From assembly GCA_031289165.1 (NCBI GenBank), contig JAITPZ010000174.1, positions 1-8,305 of the forward strand: DNA of 8,305 nucleotides. The letters run 5' to 3'. Each line of letters begins with the position of its first letter. The stretch's first letter is position 1. The notes beneath the pieces were generated by a model, which was not told the DNA's origin, did no database searches, and saw only the letters and a list, made by a program, of their open reading frames with translations. Origin of the DNA: Synergistaceae bacterium (lineage in GTDB: Bacteria > Synergistota > Synergistia > Synergistales > Aminobacteriaceae). A program made the position numbers and the translations under genes. Positions 1 through 6,581 of the stretch are shown here, in pieces.

Positions 1-493
1 TGCGCCCGGCCGCGTTCATGCCCGCCCGCGTATTCACGTCCCGCGCCCAGCGCGCCGCGTTCCACACGTCGACGCCCCACGCCTCTCCCAGCCCCAGAGC
101 TATCGCCTCCGCCTGGTTGTAACGACGCGGGCTCCTTCGGTGCAGAGGAACGGGAACGAGGACGTCCACGCCGGGGCGTGGAAAAACTTCCGCGAGCCCC
201 CGGCCCAGGCGAAAACCGAGAGCCCTGTATCCCCCGTGCTTGAGCATGAGAATGATCTCGCGCATATCGTGCTCGTAGATCGCGCCCGCGCGGATGAGAG
301 CGCCGCCTCCATGCACCCCGCAGGGAATGGTTTTGCCGCACCAGAGGCACCGGGGAAGCTGAGGCTTTTTCAGGAGCGAACGCAGACACGACGGGCAAAG
401 AACGCTGCCCATGAGGCCACAGACGGGACAGGAAACCGGCCAGATCATGTGCAGGCACAACTCCAGACAGCGTTCCCAAAAAGAAACGGACAA
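1..493 (-). CDS. comF: ComF family amidophosphoribosyltransferase-like protein (partial, C-terminus outside window)
   Basis: Only the first 164 codons are present; family members are usually about 220-240 residues. I see three cysteine pairs near the N-terminus (C22/C25, C33/C36, C49/C52, counting from the TTG), which form the ComF zinc ribbon. The phosphoribosyltransferase-like core follows, with the diagnostic stretch VLVPVPLHRRSPRRYNQAEA; the family normally has R-G-F-N-Q at the end of this motif, here R-R-Y-N-Q. The PRPP-binding loop would lie beyond the left edge. I chose the TTG start because GAGGTG lies seven bases upstream and because the residues before CPVCG fit the usual ComF N-terminus. 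An ATG at 448-446 is the alternative, and an in-frame TAA lies just upstream of the Shine-Dalgarno sequence. ComF proteins are linked to DNA uptake in naturally competent bacteria, but many carriers are not known to be competent, so the role here is open. Confidence 0.9.
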   Translation of the reverse strand, partial: MSVSFWERCLELCLHMIWPVSCPVCGLMGSVLCPSCLRSLLKKPQLPRCLWCGKTIPCGVHGGGALIRAGAIYEHDMREIILMLKHGGYRALGFRLGRGLAEVFPRPGVDVLVPVPLHRRSPRRYNQAEAIALGLGEAWGVDVWNAARWARDVNTRAGMNAAGR

Positions 494-500
494 TTTTCGA

Positions 501-506
501 CACCTC
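501..506 (-). promoter_or_regulatory. Shine-Dalgarno sequence of comF
   Basis: GAGGTG on the minus strand, seven bases before a TTG. This is what favours the TTG at 493-491 over the downstream ATG at 448-446, which has no comparable site. The T-tract of a terminator ends about four to five bases upstream of it, which is unusual. Confidence 0.6.
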
Positions 507-508
507 GA

Positions 509-535
509 TTAAAAAACGGAAGCCGAAGCTCCCGT
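509..535 (-). terminator. Intrinsic terminator with UUCG tetraloop, just upstream of comF
   Basis: Read on the minus strand, ACGGGAGC and GCTTCCGT pair as an eight-base stem (one G-U wobble) closed by a TTCG loop on a C-G pair, the very stable C(UUCG)G tetraloop. A T-run follows directly. The plus strand has no T-run after the hairpin, so the terminator acts only leftward. It lies about 200 bases after the stop of the SH3 membrane protein gene and 16 bases before the comF start codon. It therefore either ends the SH3 transcript or attenuates transcription into comF. Confidence 0.85.
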
Positions 536-560
536 CACCGGAATTTTTATTTTCGTTCTC

Positions 561-595
561 CCCCCCTCTCCCAAAGGGAGAGGGCAGGGGTGAGG
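561..595. repeat. Short palindrome of the GGGAGAGGG type, candidate dispersed repeat
   Basis: CCCTCTCCC (564-572) and GGGAGAGGG (576-584) form a perfect nine-base inverted repeat with an AAA spacer, flanked by CAGGGGTGAGG. From memory, this motif with the CCTCACCCC flank resembles small intergenic repeats found in many bacterial genomes. Only one copy is in this window, so its repetitive nature cannot be shown here. It has no adjacent T-run and is not itself an intrinsic terminator. Confidence 0.45.
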
Positions 596-670
596 ACAGG
601 AAAGAGGGCGGAGGCAGGGGAGGGAAGCAGAGGTAAGGGCAGCGCGAGAGAGAACAGAGAAGGGTCGAAA
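581..670 (-). promoter_or_regulatory. C-rich, G-poor segment, candidate Rho utilisation (rut) region
   Basis: Counting by hand over these 90 positions, the minus-strand RNA would be 46 C, 31 U, 10 G and 3 A. It lies in the 3' untranslated region of the SH3 membrane protein gene, starting about 60 bases after the stop codon. C-rich, G-poor unstructured RNA is the known signature of Rho loading sites. That Rho acts here is inference. The same tract is 86 percent purine on the plus strand, so simple strand asymmetry is the alternative reading. Confidence 0.4.
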
Positions 671-689
671 AGTCAGAGCGGTCTTTCGC

Positions 690-714
690 GGCCGAGACAG
701 AAGAAGTCCCGGCC
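690..714 (-). other. Hairpin shortly after the SH3-protein stop codon
   Basis: On the minus strand GGCCGGGAC pairs with GTCTCGGCC as a nine-base stem (one G-U wobble) around a seven-base loop, about 20 bases after the stop codon. No T-run follows, so it is not a standard intrinsic terminator. It could protect the mRNA 3' end or work with the C-rich tract downstream. Confidence 0.35.
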
Positions 715-733
715 TGAGACAGCCCTGACTGAA

Positions 734-2602
734 TTAAATATTCCCCACGATGACGCTCTGGACTTTTCCATCCTTCATTCGGACGGCCATGCCGCGCCCC
801 GTGCTTTCGAGGTAACGGAGCTGGCCGCCTTTATAGTCCGAAGGATAGCCCACGCTTCTGTAGAGCGCCTCGCCGGTGATGCCGATGGCGACGCCATTTT
901 GCAGAACGTGCTGCGCAGATGAGATCTGCAGGCGGGTCACTTCATTATCCCCCCTGAGGGTGGCCGTCAGACCCGCCCACGTAAGCGCCGTCGGGGTCTG
1001 CCGCGTCGGGGACCCCAGATGCTGCGTGAGCTCCGTCCTGTTCGGCCCGAAGGTTTTGAGCAGGGCGTCCGTGTAGCCCGCGGGCAGCGACGTTTCGCGG
1101 GAGTCGAGAGGCTGGAAGTACTGACCGTAGATCCAGCCCTCCCTGCCGCCGGTGCGTATCTGATACCACGAACCGGTCAGGTTCCCCGACGTCCCCTCCC
1201 ACCGGTCCAGAATATCGACGCGGACGTCCGCGTTCAGGCGCGTAACCACCGATCCCGCGGTGGAATGGTCCGCGCGGATGTTGACGTTCGTCCCTACGAC
1301 GATCCCCCGGGTCGGATCGGCGATCTGAAGCGCGGTAAGCGGATCCGGGGCGACAGGACCATCGGGGATGGCGGACGGCTGATCGTCCAGCGGCGGGAGC
1401 GGGAGCGGATCATGCCGAATATCAGGTATCAGGAGAGGCCCGGGAACTCTGCGCAGACTCAAAAGAAACCATGACACTCCCCCGACCGCAAGCAGCAACA
1501 CCAGAATACCGAAAATACGACGCAGCAGGGAACGATTCCTGTGCTTACGCCTGCGCGTGTAGTGCGAAAACTCCTGATACGAGTTGTCGGGACTGATGTG
1601 AAGAGGACGCTTCGGAACGGGTTCCCCGTCCTTCAGGGGTTTGACAAAAACCTTGTGAGGCGAGGCTATTTCCGTCGCGCCGGAAAAGGATATTCCCGCC
1701 TCTGATTCCTCGGGGTCGTCGCCCTTCCCGTCGTCTCCTCCGACGTTCTCTTCCTCGAAATCATCCCGCTCGAAATCCTCGGCGCCGGCAGCGCCCGGTC
1801 TCGTCCTTCCGTACCGAATCGGGGCCTCTCTGAAATCCGTGCCCTCGCCCTCCGGCGGAACGGGCGAGGCCGAGGGGACGGAAAACGAATCCTCTTCCGG
1901 AAGCGCGGCGGAGTCCTCCGCCGGGATATGCAGGGGCTTCCCGCAGACGAAACAGTAGCGATGACCGACCCCGACGCCGGCGCCGCAGACCGGGCACACC
2001 TTGGACGACCGTCTCCTCAGCGGCTGCGTGAAAGGATCCCCCTGTTCTATTTCTATTTCCCGCTCCGCCCTGTCGTCTCTGCTGATTCTGGACGTCACGC
2101 TCCCGGGCTCCTTCCGTCCGCCTCCGAACGAAAAACCCCGGAAACCTCTTTTCGAGCTCGACTGCCGGTCCAAAATTTTTCCCTTTTCTTCCTCGTCCAG
2201 GGGTTCGTCGTCATCGTCGTATTCTTCTTCGTCCTCTTCGTACTCCTCTTCGTTTTCATATTCATCCCAGGAGGAAGGGCTTCGCAGGAAAAAGGAGAGA
2301 ATCCCGCCCAGCAGGTAAATCCCTCCGTAAATACGGGTATCGCGGATAAAAAAACAGGCCACGGCGGCAAGGATGAGAAGGATGCCCCCGCTTTTTCGCC
2401 TGTTGAAACTCACGATGCCGCCAAACAGGGCCAGAGCGGCCGAAACAAACAGCAGCGTCCCCGTAATCCACGTAAAACCACCTGCGGAAACTCCCGTCAC
2501 CGATTGAGCGCCGGCGCCGGGAGAAATCAGTATCGCGAGCACACCGTGAATTATCGACATGATCGCCGTGCCCAACGACAATGCCAGTACTATCCAACGC
2601 AT
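734..2602 (-). CDS. Membrane protein with zinc ribbon and bacterial SH3 domain, function unknown
   Basis: I do not recognise this 622-residue protein as a named family. Layout: four hydrophobic segments (about 3-26, 45-66, 72-86, 91-106); an acidic stretch (113-139, 21 of 27 residues Asp/Glu); a basic, Ser-rich stretch; a zinc ribbon CPVC-x10-CFVC (C203, C206, C217, C220); a long acidic linker; the basic cluster RRRKHRNRSLLRR followed by a fifth membrane segment (363-382); a proline-rich spacer; a bacterial SH3 domain (433-499, with NVNIRADHS and GWIYGQY); and a C-terminal part (505-622) that looks like two related halves. The positive-inside rule puts the zinc ribbon in the cytoplasm and the SH3 domain outside. 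SH3b domains often bind cell wall or protein ligands, so envelope sensing or anchoring is possible but unproven. I start at the ATG six bases after GGGGGA; upstream GTG (2620) and ATG (2608) are poorer. Promoter and terminator suggest a single-gene unit. Confidence 0.85.
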   Translation of the reverse strand: MRWIVLALSLGTAIMSIIHGVLAILISPGAGAQSVTGVSAGGFTWITGTLLFVSAALALFGGIVSFNRRKSGGILLILAAVACFFIRDTRIYGGIYLLGGILSFFLRSPSSWDEYENEEEYEEDEEEYDDDDEPLDEEEKGKILDRQSSSKRGFRGFSFGGGRKEPGSVTSRISRDDRAEREIEIEQGDPFTQPLRRRSSKVCPVCGAGVGVGHRYCFVCGKPLHIPAEDSAALPEEDSFSVPSASPVPPEGEGTDFREAPIRYGRTRPGAAGAEDFERDDFEEENVGGDDGKGDDPEESEAGISFSGATEIASPHKVFVKPLKDGEPVPKRPLHISPDNSYQEFSHYTRRRKHRNRSLLRRIFGILVLLLAVGGVSWFLLSLRRVPGPLLIPDIRHDPLPLPPLDDQPSAIPDGPVAPDPLTALQIADPTRGIVVGTNVNIRADHSTAGSVVTRLNADVRVDILDRWEGTSGNLTGSWYQIRTGGREGWIYGQYFQPLDSRETSLPAGYTDALLKTFGPNRTELTQHLGSPTRQTPTALTWAGLTATLRGDNEVTRLQISSAQHVLQNGVAIGITGEALYRSVGYPSDYKGGQLRYLESTGRGMAVRMKDGKVQSVIVGNI

Positions 2603-2608
2603 ACACAT

Positions 2609-2614
2609 TCCCCC
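2609..2614 (-). promoter_or_regulatory. Ribosome binding site deciding the SH3-protein start
   Basis: GGGGGA on the minus strand, six bases before the ATG at 2602-2600. It directly abuts the in-frame ATG at 2608-2606, too close to serve it, and overlaps the codons that would follow the GTG at 2620. It therefore supports the third in-frame start. Confidence 0.5.
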
Positions 2615-2642
2615 ATACACAGCAGAAGAGTAGACAATTTTG

Positions 2643-2671
2643 ATTATATATTATTTCGAAAGATCATAACA
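2643..2671 (-). promoter_or_regulatory. Candidate sigma-70 type promoter of the SH3 membrane protein gene
   Basis: The minus strand has a perfect TATAAT at 2648-2643, inside an AT-rich patch that stands out from the GC-rich surroundings, about 40 bases before the chosen start codon. No good -35 element is present at 16-18 bases spacing (TGTTAT at 17). The TATAAT placement in the only sizeable gap after the six-gene run supports independent transcription. Transcription would start near 2636. Confidence 0.5.
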
Positions 2672-2712
2672 CCCGGAGATTCGATGTTCGCCGGACGGCG
2701 CTCGCCCGACCT

Positions 2713-3690
2713 TCATGTTTCCCGCTCCTCCGACGCGCGCCGGATGCGGTCCCTCAGGGCGAGGCCGATACCCTCCGCGTCCGGCCACTGCACGACGATA
2801 CAAAGGACGCCGTCCGCCTCCATACGCCGAAAGCCCGCGAAGATTCCCCGCGCGAAATTCCCGGGAGAATCGAAAACGATCGCGCGCGCGAAGCCGCCGC
2901 ACGGGAGGTCGAGCCCGATAAATCCGGACGTCGCCGGATCGACGTCCGGCGAAAGCTCCCCGCCGCGCCAGACGCGAACGGGGACGACGGGGGCGTAATG
3001 CCTGTAGCGCGTACCCGGCGAGCGGCGGGCCGAGTTTTTATCCGCGGCTTCCGGCGTCTCCCCGAGAAACGCCGCGATCTTCTCGACCGGCATTCCACCC
3101 GGACGCAGCAGCACGGCCCTTTTCTCCGTCAGGTCCAGAACCGTGGACTCGACGCCGACGTCCACGGCCCCCGCGTCGATAACGAGATCGACGCCCCCGT
3201 CGAGGTCGGCCATCACCGCGTCCGCGTCCGTCGGGCTGGGACGTCCGCTCCGATTCGCGCTGGGCGCGGCCACGGGGCACCCGGCTGCTCCGATCAGGGA
3301 CAGGGCCACGGGGTGATCGGGCATACGCAGCGCCACCGTCTCCAACCCCGCCGTGACCTCCCCGGGGACGACCGGCAGGGCCGGAAGCACCAGCGTCAGC
3401 GGCCCGGGCCAGAAGGCATCCATCATGGCCGCCGCGCGCTCGTCGACCCGCGCGAGAGAACGGGCGTCTCGCGGATCACAGAGGTGCAGAATCAGGGGGT
3501 TGTCCGAGGGGCGGCCTTTGGCGAGAAAAATTTTTTTCACCGCCCCGGGATCCAGCCCGTTGGCCCCCAGACCGTACACCGTCTCCGTCGGGAACGCCAC
3601 CAGTCGGCCCTCTCTCAATATGGCCCCCGCCCGCGCGATCACCGACGGGTCCGGGTTCCAGCGGTCCAGAACGACGCGTTCCGCCCTCAT
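2713..3690 (-). CDS. tsaC: L-threonylcarbamoyladenylate synthase, Sua5/YwlC type
   Basis: 325 residues. The enzyme makes threonylcarbamoyl-AMP from threonine, bicarbonate and ATP, the first step of t6A at position 37 of ANN-decoding tRNAs; the TsaD complex then transfers the group. The YrdC/TsaC domain (about 10-200) shows FPTETVYGLGAN (33-44), KGRPSDNPL (58-66) and SANRSGRPSPT (144-154), all typical substrate-site motifs. The linker SPGTRYRHYAP (224-234) and a C-terminal Sua5 domain ending in DRIRRAS make it the long two-domain form rather than the short TsaC/YrdC. The ATG overlaps the tgt stop as ATGA, and GGAGG lies six bases upstream inside tgt, so translation is probably coupled. It is the last gene of the six-gene run. 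A seven-A run lies in the KKIFLAKG part, but the frame is intact. Confidence 0.96.
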   Translation of the reverse strand: MRAERVVLDRWNPDPSVIARAGAILREGRLVAFPTETVYGLGANGLDPGAVKKIFLAKGRPSDNPLILHLCDPRDARSLARVDERAAAMMDAFWPGPLTLVLPALPVVPGEVTAGLETVALRMPDHPVALSLIGAAGCPVAAPSANRSGRPSPTDADAVMADLDGGVDLVIDAGAVDVGVESTVLDLTEKRAVLLRPGGMPVEKIAAFLGETPEAADKNSARRSPGTRYRHYAPVVPVRVWRGGELSPDVDPATSGFIGLDLPCGGFARAIVFDSPGNFARGIFAGFRRMEADGVLCIVVQWPDAEGIGLALRDRIRRASEERET

Positions 3691-4829
3691 TTTCGGCCTC
3701 CGCTCCTGCCGTATTCATCCTGAAAAGCGTCCCTGAAACGCTCCGTAAAACGAGGGTACTCCCCCGCCAGAATCGCCTCCCGCGCGCGTTCCGCCAGACG
3801 TATCGTGAAGCGCAGGTTGTGCCACGTGCAGAGCCGCGCGGCCAGAATCTCGCCGCAGCGGTACAGGTGCCGCAGGTAGGCCCGCGTGAAGTTGCGGCAC
3901 AGGTAACAGTCGCACTCGGGGTCGAGGGGCGAGAAGTCGCGTTCGTACTTCTGCGCCTTGATGTTGACGCGTCCGAACGAGGTGAAGAGGGTGCCGTTGC
4001 GTCCGTTGCGGGTCGGCAGCACGCAGTCGAACATGTCGACGCCGCGCGCGATTCCCTCGACGATATTGGGCGGGTAGCCCACCCCCATCAGATAGCGGGG
4101 CTTCTCCGGCGGCATGACGGGATGCAGCAGGTCCAGAATTCGGTACATGTCCTCGTGCGGCTCCCCGACCGAGAGGCCGCCGATGCCGTAGCCCGCGAAG
4201 TCGAGCTCGGCCAGTTCCCGCGCCGAGCGCAGGCGCAGGTCGTCGAAGGTCGAACCCTGAACGATGCCGAACAGGGTCTGGTCGATCCGCGAGTGGGCAT
4301 TTTTCGAGCGTCGCGCCCAGAGAGTGGTGCGCTCGAGCGCCCTCTCCGCCTCCTCGCGCGTCGTGGGCCAGGTGGTGCACTGGTCGAAGCACATGGCGAC
4401 ATCGCCGCCCAGCTTCTGCTGAACGTCCATGGCCCACTCCGGCGACATCGTGTGGGGCGAGCCGTCGATGTGCGAGCGGCACCGCACGCCCTCGTCGGTA
4501 ATTTTGTTGAGCCGCGCCAGAGAAAAGACCTGAAATCCCCCGCTGTCCGTCAGAATGGGACGCGTCCAGCCCATGAAGCGGTGCAGCCCTCCGGCCTCCG
4601 CGATCAGGTCGGCCCCGGGGCGCAGGTAGAGGTGGTACGTGTTGCCGAGAATGATTTGAGCCTCGATCTCCTCGAGCTCGCGGACCGTCATGGCCTTGAC
4701 CGTAGCCTGCGTCCCCACCGGCATAAAAACGGGGGTCCTGACGATCCCGTGCGGCGTCGTCAGCTCCCCCGCCCTGGCGCCCGTCTCCGGGCAGGTCGCA
4801 AGGATTTCGAAGCTAAAGCGTTCATTCAT
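3687..4829 (-). CDS. tgt: Queuine (bacterial preQ1) tRNA-guanine transglycosylase
   Basis: 380 residues, the normal length of bacterial Tgt. The enzyme swaps guanine 34 of GUN-anticodon tRNAs (Asp, Asn, His, Tyr) for preQ1 on the way to queuosine. Visible features are the substrate-site motif TDSGGFQ with D95, the GVDMFDCVLPTRNGR stretch with the expected nucleophile D268, and the zinc site C306, C308, C311 and H337. These match the E. coli ligands and nucleophile with a constant offset of four, as I recall that numbering. The start ATG lies eight bases inside the end of tatD. Its own Shine-Dalgarno sequence is weak (GGGG nine to ten bases away at most), so it probably depends on translation of tatD. 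No other queuosine genes are in the window, so preQ1 or queuine supply cannot be judged here. Confidence 0.98.
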   Translation of the reverse strand: MNERFSFEILATCPETGARAGELTTPHGIVRTPVFMPVGTQATVKAMTVRELEEIEAQIILGNTYHLYLRPGADLIAEAGGLHRFMGWTRPILTDSGGFQVFSLARLNKITDEGVRCRSHIDGSPHTMSPEWAMDVQQKLGGDVAMCFDQCTTWPTTREEAERALERTTLWARRSKNAHSRIDQTLFGIVQGSTFDDLRLRSARELAELDFAGYGIGGLSVGEPHEDMYRILDLLHPVMPPEKPRYLMGVGYPPNIVEGIARGVDMFDCVLPTRNGRNGTLFTSFGRVNIKAQKYERDFSPLDPECDCYLCRNFTRAYLRHLYRCGEILAARLCTWHNLRFTIRLAERAREAILAGEYPRFTERFRDAFQDEYGRSGGRK

Positions 4830-5619
4830 AAAGAGAGCCCCAGCCGAAAAGGCGCGTTGCGTTCGCGTCCGTGCTTCTCGCCAGAGCCTCCGTGGAAACG
4901 CCCCTGACCTCCGCGATCGTCTCGTAAACGTGGCGGACGAAGGCCGGCTCGTTGAGCTTTCCCCTGTGGGGTTTGGGCGTCAGCCACGGCGCGTCCGTCT
5001 CGCAGAGCAGGCGATCCTCCGGAACGCGCGCGGCGACCTTCCTCAGTTCGTCGTTCCCGCTCCAGGTGACGGGCCCCCCCAGGGACAGGTACGCGTCCAG
5101 GTCCCGCATCGCGTCGAGAGCGTCCAGGCCCCCCGCATAGCAGTGGAAGAGCAGCTTCAGATCCCGCGCGTCGAACGGAAGTTCGTTCAGCGCCTCCAGC
5201 GCGTCCTCCATAGCCTCCCGAACGTGAAGGACAAGAGGTTTACCCGCGCGCCGGGCCCATTCGGCGTGCATACGAAGGGATTTTTTCTGAACGTCGCGCG
5301 GAGAGTGGTCGTAGTGATAATCCAACCCCGTCTCGCCGATCGCGACGACGCGCGGATCGTACGCCAGCCTCAGCAGTTCGTCCGGAAGCCCGTCCGCCAC
5401 CGTTTTCGAGTCGTGGGGATGCACGCCCACGGCGGCAAAAACGCCCTCCCGCTCCCAGGCGTGCGCCAACCGGACCGCCTCGGCGCTGTCGGAGGCGTCG
5501 CTGCCGACGACGAGAATACGCCCCACTCCGGCATCCGCCGCGCGCCGAACGATTCCGGCGGCGTCGCCCCTCAGCTGATCGGAATTGATATGACAGTGCG
5601 TGTCCGTAAAAAATAACAT
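4822..5619 (-). CDS. tatD: TatD family metal-dependent hydrolase (DNase/exonuclease type)
   Basis: 265 residues, normal for the family. This is a TIM-barrel metallohydrolase of the amidohydrolase superfamily; characterised members are 3'-5' exonucleases or D-aminoacyl-tRNA deacylases. The expected metal ligands are all visible: H8 and H10 in DTHCH, E96 in AIGETGLDYH, H132 in LVLHVREA, H159 in FHCYAGG and D209 in ETDAPWL. The signature TPKPHRGKLNEP follows. The exact substrate cannot be read from sequence; the paralogues YcfH/TatD and YjjV are not easily separated. Placement directly before tgt, among tRNA genes, is compatible with an RNA or DNA quality-control role. The start ATG shares one base with the ribF stop (TAATG). 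No strong Shine-Dalgarno sequence is seen, which again suggests coupling. Confidence 0.95.
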   Translation of the reverse strand: MLFFTDTHCHINSDQLRGDAAGIVRRAADAGVGRILVVGSDASDSAEAVRLAHAWEREGVFAAVGVHPHDSKTVADGLPDELLRLAYDPRVVAIGETGLDYHYDHSPRDVQKKSLRMHAEWARRAGKPLVLHVREAMEDALEALNELPFDARDLKLLFHCYAGGLDALDAMRDLDAYLSLGGPVTWSGNDELRKVAARVPEDRLLCETDAPWLTPKPHRGKLNEPAFVRHVYETIAEVRGVSTEALARSTDANATRLFGWGSLYE

Positions 5620-6581
5620 TATCTGTAACCCAACTTCTTCAGAATTTCGTTGTATCCCGTCAAAAAACCGCTTTCCCAGTTCGGGTTCGCCTCGATGCCG
5701 CGCCTGAAGATCGCCCCGCTGCGCCTGACGTCCGCCTGGATCTGCAGGGCAAGGTGTTCAGGGTCGGGGAATCGTTCCTGACCCCTGAGACGCGCGAGAA
5801 AAAGAACGGGCAGGCTGGCCTCGTAGAGATCGCCCTCGTGGTCGAGGACAAAGACCTCCACCCGCACCTCCTCGACGTCGTCGAAGGTGGGGTTTTTTCC
5901 GATGGAAAGGGCGCCGCCCCTCCACTTTCCGTCCACCAGGACGGCCACGGCGTAAACACCGGCGGCGGGCATCAGCTTCGTCCCCGGCACGTTCAGGTTG
6001 GCCGTGGGAAACCCCAGAGCCGTTCCCCGCCCGAAACCGTGGACGACCTCCGCCCAGATGAACCAGGGATAACCCAGAACCCTGGCCGCAAGTTCGCAAT
6101 CTCCGGCCTCCACGCAGGAGCGGATCAGCGAGCTGGAAACCTTGACGTCTTTCCTGGCGTCCCGGAGCATCAGCGTTTCCACCGCGATAAAGGGCATGTC
6201 CGCCTCGCGGCAGTACTCCTCCAGCAGCGCCACATCCCCCGTCCGGCGATATCCGAAGCGAAAGTCCCTGCCCACGACGACTCCGTCGACGTCGACGCTC
6301 TCGCGCAGAAAATCCCAGAACCGGGGAGGGGTGAGATGCACCAGCTCGTTGTCGAACTTCAGGCTGACGACGCGGGGCACGCCGAGGAAAATGCGGATCA
6401 GCTCGCGTTCTCTCACAGTGAAGAGCGTCGTGGCAAGCTCATTCATGAAAAGTCCGGGGTGAGGGTCGAACGTCACCACTCCCCAATCGAGACCCCGAGG
6501 CGCCGCCAGTTCCCTCGCGCGCTCGAAAAGGAGCACGTGTCCCCGGTGAAACCCGTCAAACGAACCCAGAACGACGATCAT
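5619..6581 (-). CDS. ribF: Bifunctional riboflavin kinase / FAD synthetase
   Basis: 320 residues, a usual length. RibF phosphorylates riboflavin to FMN and adenylates FMN to FAD in the cytoplasm. The N-terminal adenylyltransferase domain shows GSFDGFHRGH (6-15), GRDFRFG (104-110) and SSSLIR (149-154). The C-terminal flavokinase domain shows RGTALGFPTANL (185-196), IGKNPTF (227-233), the likely catalytic glutamate E242 and DLY (251-253). The open frame extends upstream to 7043, but that part lies inside truB and reads as Arg-rich nonsense. I start at the ATG at 6581, which overlaps the truB stop as ATGA and has GGGGTG five bases upstream. About 28 residues (293-320) extend past the usual last helix and are not a family motif I recognise. 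Context truB-ribF is classical for bacteria. Confidence 0.97.
   Translation of the reverse strand: MIVVLGSFDGFHRGHVLLFERARELAAPRGLDWGVVTFDPHPGLFMNELATTLFTVRERELIRIFLGVPRVVSLKFDNELVHLTPPRFWDFLRESVDVDGVVVGRDFRFGYRRTGDVALLEEYCREADMPFIAVETLMLRDARKDVKVSSSLIRSCVEAGDCELAARVLGYPWFIWAEVVHGFGRGTALGFPTANLNVPGTKLMPAAGVYAVAVLVDGKWRGGALSIGKNPTFDDVEEVRVEVFVLDHEGDLYEASLPVLFLARLRGQERFPDPEHLALQIQADVRRSGAIFRRGIEANPNWESGFLTGYNEILKKLGYR

Noticed and set aside
140..922. Plus-strand open frame of 260 codons across comF, the gap and the end of the SH3 gene
   Set aside because: It reads through a terminator, a palindrome and a purine tract. The ComF cysteine pairs and PLHRR...NQAEA motif on the other strand show which frame is real.
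2688..2712. GC-rich inverted repeat CGCCGTCCGGCG after the tsaC stop as a terminator
   Set aside because: The stem is only four bases with a four-base loop and has no T-run after it on either strand, so the end of the six-gene transcript is not visible in the sequence.
2690..2720. Possible tRNA or riboswitch in the 2603-2712 gap
   Set aside because: The gap is 110 bases, has no cloverleaf or conserved aptamer pattern I can see, and is explained by a promoter and leader.
1928..2998. Plus-strand open frame of 356 codons spanning the SH3 gene start, its promoter gap and the end of tsaC
   Set aside because: It crosses a regulatory gap and two well-supported minus-strand genes. Its hydrophobic Phe/Val run is just the complement of the acidic Glu/Asp codons.
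3522..3545. Run of seven A and five T on the minus strand in tsaC as a programmed frameshift site
   Set aside because: The codon phase does not give a canonical X-XXY-YYZ slippery heptamer, and the zero frame encodes the conserved KKIFLAKGRP stretch on both sides.
3819..4907. Long plus-strand open frame (362 codons) opposite tgt and tatD
   Set aside because: It is antisense to two genes with full catalytic motifs, its translation is Arg/Gly/Pro/Val-rich with no recognisable domain, and GC-rich codon bias in the real genes explains the lack of stops.
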